A stretch of DNA of 64,000 nt, taken from Panicum virgatum (lineage: Eukaryota; Streptophyta; Magnoliopsida; Poales; Poaceae). Both the position numbers and the translations under genes were made by a program. The notes beneath the pieces are model-generated. The model was not told where the DNA came from and searched no databases. It saw only the letters and a list, made by a program, of their open reading frames with translations. The DNA lies in NCBI RefSeq assembly GCF_016808335.1, contig NC_053145.1, positions 24,518,001 through 24,582,000 of the forward strand, in the 5' to 3' direction. Shown here piece after piece: positions 33,500 through 45,134 of the stretch (positions within the stretch are counted from its first letter, which is position 1; every line of letters begins with the position of its first letter).

Positions 33500-36400
33500 T
33501 GTTGGCAGTCGATATTGATGATTTTCGCCACCAACGCTCCGCCTGATTTCATGAAAGATAGGTCATGACCATGCCATAACCATTATTACTAATGAGTTCC
33601 ATAAGCTTTTGTGCATATTTGATCTCAGGAACAACATATCCAGAATTGACCCAAAACGGACATTGTTTGGACCGGAAGGCCCGAATCCGGCCGACCGGCA
33701 TACTTTATCTGGAATCTTGGCATGAGATTTTACCAGTATCATCCAGAGGAAGAAATCAAGCCATTCCAATGGGTAGTTTCCCAAAATGCACGAGTTGGAA
33801 TCGGATTAGGCAAAATGGAGGAATTATGTGCCATGATCAGAGCACAAGATAACTAACCATCCAGGAGTGATCTCCAGTCATTGAGGAACGTGTCGGTGCA
33901 ACAGAGGGATGAAAAGCTTCCAAAGCCAGGCCGCTCGACCTAAGTTTAGGCCGCCGGCCCAAACTACGTCGGTTTGACGAACGGCCTTTTGCACCGACCT
34001 CCAGGGAGCATCAGGAGCGTCGAATCGAAGCGGTGGATAGATGGCGTGACTCCTAGGCCGGCCAGCCTAGGGGAGGCTAGCCAGCCTGACTTTGTCACGC
34101 CATGTGTCCAGCCTTCGTGTGGAAGTTATGACGCCGACCTCCTTGTGTGAAGTGTAGGCGACCTCGTGATAACCGCCTTGGAAGCACTATAAAAGGGAGC
34201 CTCCACTCCTCATTCAAGACACACCATTTTGGAGAAGAAAAGAGCTCAAGAAATATGTAGTCCATCTTAGTAGAATAGGGAGAGTGTGAGGTGAGAGTCT
34301 TGACGAAAGGCCAAAGTAAAGGAGCGGTGCCGAGTTCTCTCGGCCTTACTCCACTTTTGTAAGCCACCTCAGAGGAATGAAGCATCTTCGGAGTGAAGTT
34401 CCTTGTCTCTCGTCGGTATCTCGCTAGTCTTCCTCTTTACTTCAGTTACTTGTTTACTTTTTGTCTTTTATCTGCGGGATCCCTAGTCTGTGTAGGTAGC
34501 AAGTTCTACTTATTTGAGAGTGCTTTCTGTCTTGCTGGTACGCAGGAGTACGTAACTCGATAGTGTTAGGCGTGGTGCTTAGACTTGGTTAGTTACATAG
34601 GGTTGTGTTCCTGTTGATAGCTTGTTAAGTGCGAAATATGACCGTCAACTATACTCATTTAAGAAGGAAAACTATACCTCTTACTCGCATATTTGTATCA
34701 CTAACCTAGCTCCACAGTTGTTTTCAAGAATTTATGATTTCAGAAACACAAGTCCGAAATAAGACAAAAACATGATGAATACGCAGACAGAAGTCACAGA
34801 TGATCGTATCCTGCGTAACATGAGCAAAGGAGGCCCACAAACCAGACCAAACCGACCAACCAAGGCCCGGCACCGACCATCTAACATCAGGACCCACCAG
34901 GCAGTGTACTAGAGAAGGTCGGTGAGAATTGGCGCCAAGGGGGGGTCAGCCGACCCCACCTGGCAACCTCCGAGGCTGAGTTTTGGCGGGAAGCTCGATT
35001 TTATCCTCCTGAAGGCGATTGACCATGTTTCTATACAAGGAGATTGCGGGAACCGACCTCAAGCACTATAAAAGGGGCCTCCCACCACTCACACCACACA
35101 CACCACTTGGAAGCCTCTCTCTCTACACTCTCTAGTGACTTATACTCCTTAGGGTAGTGGATCTAGTCGTCCTCGGGGTCGGCGAGCAATCCTCGGCCTC
35201 CGGTATGGCTTTGCATTCCGACTTTCTTTATGCTATTCATTCAGAGTTCGTTCTTGGTTATCTTGCTATGTTCGTAGCTTGCTTAGCCTTGATCAGTGCT
35301 TTACCAAGTTATTCTAGTTGCTTGCTTAGACTAGATGATCTGGGTAAGGATATCGGTTCGTTGTGCTTTCGGGCTTGCCTTAGCATCTTACCTGTCCATC
35401 CGAAGGGTGGGGGACCCGGGGGTGCTAGGGTAGTGACCTCATATGCGGGCATCTTGCCTGGGTATGTAGGATCCTTCAGATATGGTGGTGCTCCATGGTG
35501 TGACTGGGGTAGACCGCAGGTGGTGACAGCCCTGTCGGTCCATTGGGAAGCAGCTTCTCGGTTAGCGTACTCCCCGACGTTTGGGTATGGTGTAGGAGTT
35601 CATGCAAAGATGAAACGGGACTGTTGGTTCTCCAGTGCGGGTCATTCTCCCCGATGTCCCTAATTTCCCGGCACCTGCAGCTCTAAGCAATGTGGCTAAC
35701 GTAACTTATCCGCTAACATGAATAGTATACTAGGAATCTTTGCCTATGCTCCCACTAATCTTAGGATTGCTTGTTTATTCTTTATTCTTGAGAGTTGGCT
35801 ATTCTGTGTGTGTCACATTACCCCTGATTATCCCTCATTTATCACTTACCAATATAGTCAGTGGTCTTCATCTTGCTCATATGTGTCAAGGTTATGCAAC
35901 TAAATAAATACACTTTACACAACCTAGCCATCCCTTGGGAAAATATAAATAACGATACCCTAAATACTTCCGGGTGAAATGCTACAACGGTATATCCGTG
36001 CGCTTGCGGATCCTTCTGTAAACGTTAAGACATACCACACTGGCATTTTTGAGGCGCCGTTGCTAGGAACTAACCACTCCTAGTGATGACGCTAAGAAAT
36101 ACCAACAGTTCCACCCCACGGTACCGCAGTGGTAGGCGGCAGGTGGTGACAGCCCTGTCCGTCCTTTGTAGTCCACCATGTTTGGGTGTTTTTATAGCAG
36201 TAGGATTGCCAAAAGTATGTTGGGCCCCTTCTCACCCCTATCTGAGCCCTTCACTTAGGCCGCCGAAGCAGATCAAGATAGTTTAATTGCAAGTCTTCTG
36301 GGTAATGAGTTGGCTAACCGACGTTAGACCCTCTGCCCACTTACCTCTCTTCCCCTGGTGGGTCTGGTTGAACTAGTTCTAGGTCTGGTCGTGCTTTATC

Positions 36401-36500
36401 ATTCCCTGTGGATTCGATACTCTGAAATACTCCAAGGTGAAAGCTACATCGGTCTCTATGTGCTTGCGGAGTAATTTGTTTTGGCTAAGGTGTGCCAACA
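33500..36500 (+). repeat. Solo Athila-like LTR interrupted by a nested element
   Basis: The LTR runs 33500-34611 and 36113-36500 (TGTTGGCAGTCG to GTGCCAACA), about 1.5 kb. CTACC occurs at both 33495-33499 and 36501-36505, an exact 5-bp duplication. No primer site, interior or second LTR is present, so this is a solo LTR left by LTR-LTR recombination. It has a TATAAAA at 34188 with GGCCGGCC-type runs at 34056-34085. Confidence 0.93.
34612..36107 (+). mobile_element. Near-solo element nested in the solo LTR
   Basis: 1496 bp, TGTTGATAGC to AATACCAACA, flanked by GTTCC (34607-34611 and 36108-36112). TATAAAA lies at 35067 and GGGTCAGCCGACCCC near 34943. Unlike a clean solo LTR, it contains a degenerate LTR end (CATACCACAC, about 36032-36041) followed by a decayed primer site (GGCGCCGTTGC, 36053). 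A few leader bases follow, then a second short LTR end at about 36090-36107. It looks like a 5' LTR plus primer region fused to the last bases of the 3' LTR. Confidence 0.85.
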
Positions 36501-36505
36501 CTACC

Positions 36506-36964
36506 CAAACCTGCTGCTTTGAATCTAGTAATTTCCCATTCTGCATGTAAACTCTAAATTTACCCAAAACCAAACTTACAGAGGTTACATCACTCTACAA
36601 ATTTCAATATTTGCACTTCATTTGAATCCAACTCTAACTTGTTCAAAAAACAAGCTCTGAACATTGTTGTTTGTGTTGAGCTCAATCTGAACATCTCTGA
36701 ATCTGAACCTTGCATTGCATTTTCTCCAAACTCTTCCACTAAAATTCAAAATCGCCAAAAAGCAAAGTTGCAGATTTTATATTTCCCTACAACTTCTGTT
36801 TAGGTCACGCATTGATATTCTGCATGTAACCTTTCCAAAAAACTACTCTGAATAGATAGGGTGCAGGGTATTTTTCAGAGTTTTCAGCAATGTCCTTCAA
36901 TCTTATTGCCTTTCAATCCAAATTTGATTTCCTTGTTGATTGTTACCATGAAAACAAATGATAT
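36506..36964. other. Unassigned stretch
   Basis: About 460 bp, AT-rich, with no ORF, LTR end or primer site recognised. It continues the sequence that ends at 33499, across the solo LTR. Confidence 0.5.
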
Positions 36965-37286
36965 TGTTGACATTTTAAAGCATCACGAATAGAATCCACA
37001 AGTGCACGGATTTCGTCGGAGCTTTCACCCAATAGTATTTCAGGGTATCGTATCCACTGATGAATGTGAGTATATTATCCAAGGCTCGTATTCACTCAAG
37101 GGCACAACACTACAAAAAGCTAAGGGACAAAGAGGATTTTTATGGCTCAGAGTCAAAGGTAAGATAGGGCTCACTAGTTGTTTACTTCGGGCTATCAGCT
37201 TTGCCTAGATAAACCAGAAGTTTTGATAATAAGGCTATTGTCACACACCCGAACATGAAGGATTATGATGGCACAAAATAGGGCTA
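36965..37286 (-). repeat. Antisense Athila-like LTR end
   Basis: Read on the minus strand, this ends ...AAATGTCAACA. It contains the U5-type signature seen on the plus strand at 36415-36500 (GATACGATACCCTGAAATAC, then GGGTGAAAGCT). The rest is diverged, and the upstream boundary is unclear. Confidence 0.55.
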
Positions 37287-38009
37287 TGTTGACGGCCATA
37301 ATTTCACATTCTATGCTGCCAACTTATCAGAAATAATATGAGCTTTGCACTATGTTCTATTCATATTTTGTTTAATTCTAACGAGTTCCACGAGTTTTGG
37401 ATGAGTTTTGATTCCAGGAACAGGTGTACCAAAAATGGACAGAAAAGGGCAAAAACCCAAGCGGACCGGCCTCTCCTAGGCTAGCTGGCCTGGCACCTCC
37501 AAGAACATGGTCCCGACTTCGAACCAGGGGCAATGTGACACATTCATGGAGCTCAGAGTCAAGGGTTAGGCCTTGGTTCAATTGGATACACTGAAAGGCT
37601 TCAACATCCATCCAATGGTTCACAAGGCAGCCCAAGGTCACAAGTATTTCAAGAACCCACTTCCCTAGAGAATGCATAAGAGTAGAGCAGAACCTCGGCA
37701 AAGTCAGAGGCCGAGATGGGCGAGAGGGAGGCCGGCCGGCCTCCGGCCGGCCTAGCAACTGCAGCAATCGAGCAAACCCAACTGTCAACCGACTCCAGGA
37801 AGGGATCAGAGCCGTTGTCCGAAAGGCAGTGGCCATGTGGCGGCAACCCCAGGCCGGTCGACCTAGGGGAGGCCGGCCGGCCCCACATGGAGGCCTCTCA
37901 GGCCGAGGTTTGGCATGGAAGTTAAGCGCAACGAGATTACCTACTTCCAACTGACGTTACCTGCAGTAACCGCCAGAACCGACCTTGGGAGGGCTATAAA
38001 AGGAGGCAC
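37287..38009 (+). repeat. Truncated Athila-like LTR, cut by H2
   Basis: Starts TGTTGACGGCCA, similar to the H1 LTR start at 31401. It holds several GGCCGGCCGG palindromes (37729-37755 and 37851-37882) and TATAAAA at 37995-38001. H2 is inserted at 38010, eight bases past the TATA box. The remainder would lie beyond H2, outside the window. The last five bases, GGCAC, should be the H2 target duplication. Confidence 0.8.
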
Positions 38010-39428
38010 TGTTGGCGTTCCTTAAGTATCCATTTTATCCCCTGTTTAACTTTGATAATGGCATAAATTTAATATCAGAATCACTAACCATCCTAACCTC
38101 GGCCCAATTATTGGCCGTTTTCGCATTTGCACATATATTTTGGAGGTACTTCTTTTTTGCAGGTTTTTGACCAATTTTGGAGCATGAAATGGCGAGGCCC
38201 ACGATCACGTGATGACACGAAGAAAGACGAAGGCCAAAGCCCGAATAAAGGATCGAAGGCCATGATGATTAGAGGCCCGTTCATGCACATCCACCCTCCA
38301 ATGAAGCCCAAAGGACAAAGCCCACAAGATAAGATCAAGATACTTTGGGGCTAAGCAAAGCAAAGAGATATTTAAGGAAGGATTTTCCATCCTATCCTTT
38401 TCCTCGAAGAAATCTTGAAGATAACGACGTCTAATGGGGTGCAATCGTGAAAGACATAAACTCTAGAAGATTCCAGGAGACTTGGGGAGAAAGATGAACA
38501 CGAGATGGCCAAGGAAAGAGCCAGGCTAGCCGGCCTAGGCCCATTGGACTGGCCGGCACAGCCCTTTTTTAGGTCAGTTCGACCTCCCCTTTGACCTAGG
38601 GTTCCCTGAGGCTATTTAAAGACCCCTCCCCAAGGTTCATGCAGAGATCAATTCGGGAGACGACGCTAAGGAGCAGAGAAGATAGAGGGACACCTCTCGG
38701 AGAGCCGAGGGTCGTGCTAGTTGTCTAGGGTTCGCCCTAGCCGACGTGGGAACCTTGCAAGGAAGACCACGTCGGAGTTCTGGAGCTAGGATCATCAAGA
38801 TCAAGGTAGGGCCCTGGTTGTGATCTTGTGATGTACAATCATTCATGGTGAAGTTATTTGTGATTCCGAATGTTTAGCGACCATGTTCTCTCTTTCGATT
38901 TCGTTCTTTTCTTTGGGTTTGCTTCATCCTAGATCTATTACCGAGATAGATCGCTTAGCATGATCTTGTAGTCATGGTGGCTAGAGGTTCATGGCGGAAC
39001 TACCAAAGGGAGTTCGACTTGCTTCAGGGTATTTCGTTCAAAAGGGGGGCGTCGTGACAGGCCGTCTCCACAGAGTAGGCGGAGTATCGAGGGATCGGAT
39101 TGGAGATTTTGGGTTTACAGATGGTTTTCATTGAGATTCACATCTACCTTGCTTCACTTCATCTAGCTGGAATTACAACATATGCATGATCTAGGTGATC
39201 TAGATTGGTTATCTCTAACTTTCTCTTGCTACTTTCGGTGTTTGTCGTTTTTAGTAGATTAGATTCGTTTTCACCATCTCAACACAAAGGAATCTCTATG
39301 CTAGTAGATTGTTTCTTGTCTCTTTGGTTCCGTGGATTGATAAACCTTGGGGGAATACTCTAAGGGAAAAGCTACACGAAACCGTGCGCTTGCGGTATAT
39401 AAATCGGGGGCGCTAAGGAGCGTCAACA
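38010..39428 (+). repeat. 5' LTR of H2
   Basis: 1419 bp, TGTTGGCGTTCC to AGCGTCAACA. It has a TATTTAAA-like box at 38613 preceded by GGCCGGC-type runs (38528-38556). The downstream part is diverged from the H1 and B LTRs. Confidence 0.9.
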
Positions 39429-39436
39429 AGCTTTTC

Positions 39437-39454
39437 TGGCGCCGTTGCCGGGGA
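39437..39454 (+). other. Primer binding site of H2 (tRNA-Asp type)
   Basis: TGGCGCCGTTGCCGGGGA lies eight bases after the LTR end. It is the exact 18-nt complement expected for the plant tRNA-Asp 3' end. The leader to 39684 is short and T-rich, with no ORF. Confidence 0.93.
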
Positions 39455-39684
39455 ACCATCGATTTAAGATCCAATCTTACTTGCATTCGTAAATATTTCT
39501 TGATTTTTCTTTTTGACTTTTTTTTAGATCTCTTATTTTTCTGAGCTAACTAACTAAAAAAAACGGATCTATTCCACGAAAATCAATCTAATCTAGAGTT
39601 TGCTTTATTTTGCTTTATTTTTCTTTTATATTCATCTTTTAGATCTCGTATATATTTTTCTTTTTCACTAACCCCTAACAGGAG

Positions 39685-40713
39685 ATGGACGGGAGCCTCT
39701 CCAACAAACCCAAAAATTTTGTGGATGATCCAAAAAAAATTTACAGGCAAAGGAGACGAGAAGCACGATCAAGGAAGCCGGAACTAGTAGATCCAAAAGT
39801 TGAAGCCGACGGTTCATCGTCTTCACCTCAAGCAACTCCACCAACAAGTCCAAACGAGGCGCCACTTCACCAAGGGATGGCGCTACTGGAGCCGGAGCGT
39901 ACGATCGGAGAGCTTTGCACTCCGGACGTTCAAGACTTGCCGATCCAAAATCTCGACAACATCGGAGTTCCGTTCGAGATCAAGACTTCAATCATAAGGA
40001 TGGTGCAAAGCTCGCCCTTCACTGGAAAAGAAGACGCTAATCTACATCTTCAAGCGTTCCTCCAACTATGCCGCACCTTCGACATGCAAGGGATGACTCA
40101 AGATCAAATAAGAGCGAGGCTCTTTCCGTTCTCTCTACTTGGGAGAGCACTACAATGGTTTCATTCTATACCACCGCGCACGGTGCAAAATTGGGAGTCC
40201 TTGATGAAGGAATTCATGACGGAGTTCTACTCGCCGGGCAAGACCCAGATTCTGCGCAACAAGATTGCAACATTCGCGCAAGCCCCGACGGAGACTATTG
40301 CGGAAGCCTATGAGCGCTTCAACGACTACATCTGCGCCGTACCTCATCACAAGCTCTCAAGGGAGGATGTGGTCCAGAAGTTCTATCAAGGCCTCACCAC
40401 TGCATCAAGGGGGATCATTGACGCATCGGCCGGAGGTTCTATCATTGAGCTCACGCCTACTCAAGTTTTCAAGCTATTCAAGAAGGTGGCGGACAATGAC
40501 GCATGGGCATCATCGGGGCACCTACAACCACTCCAATCCGTGGGCGCCGCGAAGAGTGTATTACAAGTGGAACACGAAGAAGTGCTAGAAGGGAAGATCG
40601 ACTCGCTCATGAGAAGGTTGGAGAAGATGGAAGTGGAAAAGAGAGAAGCCCAAGCCATCGATTTAAAGGCGGCCGAAGCAAGGTCTACATGTGAAGAATG
40701 TGGAGAGTACGGC
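39685..40713 (+). CDS. H2 gag, N-terminal 343 codons (split gene)
   Basis: The Athila gag starts at ATG 39685 with a basic N-terminus (RRREARSRK). The retrotransposon-gag core follows (RARLFPFSLLGRALQWF near 40108-40158; EAYERFNDYICAVPHHK near 40309-40359; FYQGLT near 40381). A Glu/Lys-rich helix lies near residues 300-330. The first half of a zinc knuckle (CEECGEYG) ends exactly at the insertion point. The frame has no stop. The other half, HVQKNC, starts at 63316, and together they give C-X2-C-X4-H-X4-C. The gag is interrupted rather than otherwise decayed. Confidence 0.93.
40709..40713 (+). repeat. Target duplication ACGGC, left
   Basis: ACGGC lies directly before TGTGACACTTC at 40714 and is repeated at 63311-63315 after the Cassandra LTR end. 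Confidence 0.92.
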
Positions 40714-41490
40714 TGTGACACTTCAGGTGTCAGTACATTTAATTACAATCAATGTACCTTAGTTAAACTAAAAAGAAAAATTTGGGAAATTAATTCAAAG
40801 AGAAAGGGTCAAATAAAAGACAAATTATACAAAAGAAATTAAAGGAGAAAGGAAAAGGAGTGAAAAGCTACTCAAAATTTAATTCAAAAATGTGCACAAA
40901 ATTTTAGTTGGCTTATGAGAGGTACTTCAATTGACATGTGCTCAATTGAACTTCAGCCAAAATCAAGTCAAAAACTAATTAAAACTAAAGTCCTTTTGTG
41001 CAAACTTGCAAATGGACAAATAGTTCGAAATGTGAGTTTCAAATGAAAATTTGCATAACACGAAAGTTGTAGATCTTGGAAAGTTATGCAAAAGTGGTAT
41101 TCAACACTTTTTCATTTGAGCCTTCTAAAGAGGATATATTTTTATATTACCGAGAGGTCCCTGGAATTTTCAGAAATCGCAGAAAAACCCCTATCTCCAT
41201 CTCTCTCTCCCGGCTAGCTCTGTTTCGCCCGCCGCCCGCCGTACGCCGCCGGTGGACTTTGTCCACCGCGCGCCCGCGCCCAAATTGACCCGGGAAGTCC
41301 CCCAGCGCCACCTGGCCCGCCCCTTGGCGCCCTCCCACGCTCACACGCGTCCCAGGCCGCTCCCCGAGCCGCCACGACACCCCGCCATGCGCCGCGCCGA
41401 CTGGCCGCTCCGCCAGCCCGCCGACGAGCCGTCCAGGGCCAAATCCACCGCCCCCAGGCGCTACTCACCTCACCCAGGAGCTCCTTGGCC

Positions 41491-41497
41491 TATAAAG
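41491..41497 (+). promoter_or_regulatory. TATA box of E 5' LTR
   Basis: TATAAAG in a GC-rich setting, conserved in all three E LTRs (41491, 53388, and minus strand 62100-62094). It predicts a start near 41520. Confidence 0.7.
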
Positions 41498-43526
41498 ACC
41501 CCCAGAACTCCACCATCGCGCGCCTTCTCCTCCTTCTTCCTCCTCCCGCCGCTCCGCCATGGCCGCCGAGATCCAGCTCGCGCAGACCGGTTAACCCAGC
41601 CCTACATTGTCCCATCCGACCACCGCAGCAGCTTCGCCACCTCCTAGTTAAGCTCCACGTGCGCGGAATCGAACCCAAACCTCCTCCCGACACCGTTCCT
41701 CTTATGCGTCGCCGCCGGCGAGCTCAAGCTCACCGCGGACCGGCCAGCACAGAAGAAGTCCGAGCACTACAGCTACCCCAGGCGCATCCTCCAGCTCACG
41801 CGGTGCTCGGGCGCACCCTGTTCCCCTACCCCGAGCCCTCCTTCACCTCCAGCGCCGGCGAACCGAACAACCGCCCCGCCATTGACGCCGACGAGCTCGA
41901 ATCCGCGCACCAAACACTCAAACGTCGACCAGGGTAGGTGTTCCTCGATCCCTTCTCTCCCACGCGCCTCCCCGTGGCAGCCCCGGTAAGCCCTGCGTCA
42001 CAGAACACTACCGGCAAGATGCCACGGCGGAGAAGGCCGGCGAAGGACCCGGTTGTAAATTCTTTTTTTTGTTCAAGGGTGTTTCTGCAAGTATTCCAAT
42101 GTATACCAGTGAACTTCTAAAATGCAGAACAAATCATAGAAAAATTGTAAAAATGCAAACTCAACGGATTTGGAATCCTTGTAACAAGATCTACAAATTT
42201 TGTAACAGTCACATCTGCAGAAACTCAACCGATTTTAATCTGGGAAAAAGAATAAGAAAACCACCTTATGCATGTTCAGGAAGTTCTACTCAGCAAATGA
42301 CCTTGATTTTAGGATATGTTATCACTAATAGAATATTAAGATCACAGTAAAAATATGACATCCATAAAAAATAGATATCTTGTTGGAACAATCAAGATTC
42401 TCTAATCTGTTGTTAGCTTTCTCGATTTAATTATGGAAAATATGCACATGAACTTGCTTTGGAATTTTTACTGCATGTATGTGCCACTGAATGCCTACAA
42501 ATACCTAAATTTCAGTTTTATTAGAGTTAATTTCTATATACCATGATTTATGCTTTTTTTAATCAACTTAATTCTTCATATATAGTTCTTATGCTCAGAA
42601 AAATCTGTATTTATTTCTGGATTCTCTTTTTAGCTCTGTATTCCTGTATAAAAATTTTGAGCTGCAGTTGCTGAGTTTTGCTTTGGTGAATAATCATGCT
42701 TAGCATCTTAGGGCTAGATTTACTATTTTTGTTCTGAGTAATCTACATCATAACTGATCTCGATTTTTGGACATGATCATGTTTAGAGTATGTTCTATCT
42801 GTAATAAAAAGTTCATATGCAGTACTAGTTAAATGCACTTTGAGAAATTTATGCTAATTCATGCTAAGTTAACTGCACAACTAATTTATCATATTGAGTT
42901 AAATCTTGAACAATTTTCTGGTGTATGTTTAGCTCATGAATAGGCTCTGGTACAAATTTGAGAACCATATCCCTAGTAAAACTTTCTGTAGATTTAATCT
43001 TCGTAAATGGTTTGCTGTTTTTGTTCTTTTAGTTACCCCTTAAGTATAAGTGTATAAAATCTGGAAAAAATTTTGAGTGCTGAGTATATGGTATGAAGTT
43101 GCTCTTGTAAAATTTGTAGCACCAGAACCCATATTAAACGTTCTGTACAAAAAGATGAAGCAACTAGAGTAATCCACTTGCATGAATAGTCATAGTTTTT
43201 GCTTTATGGTTAGATGCTGAAATTTATACCATGAATGCTTAAGTTTGGATCTGTGTTACTTGATTTTTTCACCACTAGCTCGTTAGTAGTTTTGTTGTTA
43301 TGAAATAATGAAAGCATGCTATGTGTTGAATTTTTTTTAAAAAAAAGAAAACCAAAACCCCCACTCATTCATGAAGAAACGTAGTTATGTTTACTACTCT
43401 ATAAACGACTGCCCATGAAATAAAAAGTGAAATCATCACTAAATTTAACTTTGTTGAACTACAACTTTATCGTGAACGAAAGAAATCATTATCCATGAGT
43501 AACTCATAATCTTGCATTGCATATAG

Positions 43527-44759
43527 AAACGGTTAATATCGCGGACGGTGACTACGAACTGGTGCCCACGGACTCTCGTGCGGAGCAGGAGGTTAATCTG
43601 AACTGTGCTAACTCGTCTCAAGACCTGGGCCAAGCCCCAGAGGCTTTTCTGGCTGACAGTGCCCAAGAAGGCAAGCCCCGGAGCAGAATCCCACTGTTTT
43701 CCGAATTATCATTCAGTTATCTTTCTATTAATGTTTTGTAATATCTTGTTTTCTGCATTTAAGTTTTCTAGGCGTTGATCGAAAACCTTAGATGCATGAT
43801 CCCTAGGAACCTATGTTTGATACCGGATATTTTTATCGACTAGTTGCCATGCTAAATAGGTACGGTAGAAGTCGAGTGGTTTACTGCCTCTCGCGAGCAA
43901 ATAGGAGTTTACTGACTTTAATTCCTGTTGAAATATAAGGACAACGGGCGGGGTTGTGTAGTTGTGATACCCCGCTGGTGTAGTCAAAAATGGCCAAGGT
44001 CGCGGTGTGTGGCTCATTTCGTTAAGCGTTTGAAAGTACTAGCCACATACCGAGAAATATGGTAATCGGTAAGCTTAAGTACCTGATTGGACCGGCGAGT
44101 GGAATGATCTCGCACCCTCCTGGTAGAAGTAGGGTTTATATTTTTTTTGTCGCCACGTACGGGTGCAGAGTGGTCGGACTCTGTAGTCAGGGAGGGTGCC
44201 CCGGATCCACGGACTGGAAAGAAAGGGGAACTGTAGCATGGGCGGGAGCGAAGTCGATCCCCATGCGTGTGGTCTAGGTTCCCCTGGCCAGGTTGAAATT
44301 CGATTCGGAATCGTCCGCCTCTCACGGCATGAGATTGCTTAATGTTTTCGGTCACACAGAGTAACAAGTGGAACATGATGATGATAATACTGCTGGTTGA
44401 TTAAATGGTTGCTCTACCATGTTTGTGTAGAGTTAGTTGCAAATTTAGAATGATTAATCCAACTAGAATATGGCTAAGTAAAACCTGAAAATAAGGATCA
44501 ACATTTAGTGGCGTTTTTGGCAAATAAACCCCACCAACCAAAAAGCCTTGCATGTCTAGTTATCGGGCTATGTTATATCCGGTGACGGGTCAGTCTTGCT
44601 GAGTATTAGTATACTCAGCCTTGCTTGTGGCACTGTTTTTTAGGTACTAACTTTGAGGATCTGTTTGCAAGTCTTACTTGGCCGTGTACCTTGCCTCCGG
44701 GTTGGTCTGTTGAGTGGGATGGCCCTTCAGCTGGTGCTAATCACCCTCCCGCTGAGTGA
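43527..44759 (+). CDS. Candidate spliced microgene inside E 5' LTR (exons 2 and 3)
   Basis: Seen: 43527-43670 (144 nt) is open in the frame starting at 43529, with acidic segments such as NIADGDYEL and DSRAEQEVNL. It follows CATATAG and ends AAG|GCAAGC, a GC-type donor. An acceptor TTTTTTAG opens 44644; with G|GT at the junction the frame runs 37 further codons (TNFEDLFASLTW ... HPPAE) to TGA at 44757-44759. Possible exon 1 donors are CAGG|GTAGGT at 41934 and CCCG|GTAAGC at 41983. The same phases, GC-AG intron and order occur in the unrelated A LTRs. No start codon was found in the matching exon 1 frame, so protein coding is inferred. Unspliced, the exon 2 frame runs on to a stop at 43741. 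Confidence 0.42.
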
Positions 44760-45122
44760 CGCATTCGTACGGGCTTTATCGATGCATCGCGTTATCTCGC
44801 TAGTTATCTATTACTGCTTCCGCTGAACAATGAAACTTGAATAAATTGAGTAGATGGAACTCTGTAGTACTTTACTATTCTGAACATGGTTTGTAATAAA
44901 TTTCTTTTTCCGCTGCAATCACTCTGAGTTGTATGAAGTGGTCTGTGTTGTAATCTCTGGGCTCACCTTCGTGTTAGTGTTGTCTGCTGATCCTGGAATA
45001 GCGTGGCTTTTATCGAGGCTTCACTCGAGGAACTACCGGTGAGTGCCAATTTGGGTCAGAGTTGCTTAGCAACAAAGATCAGTGCACCTAGGCCCAGTTA
45101 GTTTGGGTGGTTCCGCCACAGC

Positions 45123-45134
45123 TGGCATCAGAGC
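45123..45134 (+). other. Primer binding site of E (tRNA-Met type, one mismatch)
   Basis: TGGCATCAGAGC, against TGGTATCAGAGC at 10737. It is also present in the inverted copy (minus strand 58508-58497), so the variant is a family feature and not a one-off mutation. Confidence 0.8.

Larger units (their letters stand above)
40714..45118 (+). repeat. 5' LTR of E
   Basis: TGTGACACTT to TTCCGCCA; the end is set by the point where the 3' LTR stops matching. Layout: AT-rich U3 start, GC-rich zone with TATA (about 41210-42050), roughly 1.4 kb AT-rich zone, a conserved 144-nt exon-like segment at 43527, a second exon-like segment at 44644, and the end. Antisense ORFs in the GC zone are compositional. 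Confidence 0.93.

Noticed and set aside
34612..34627. LTR start placed at TGTTAAGTGCG (34623)
   Set aside because: The preceding bases TAGCT do not match the right flank; starting at 34612 gives an exact GTTCC duplication.
35157..35663. 168-codon plus-strand ORF in the nested near-solo element
   Set aside because: Lies wholly in LTR sequence over the conserved U5-type block; the same block in other LTRs is not open in this frame and no domain is recognisable.
41214..41937. Overlapping sense and antisense ORFs in the E LTR GC zone (also 53111-53678, 61706-62422)
   Set aside because: GC-driven open frames in several phases. None keeps stop-free status and start codon in all three LTR copies, so only a possible exon 1 role is kept.
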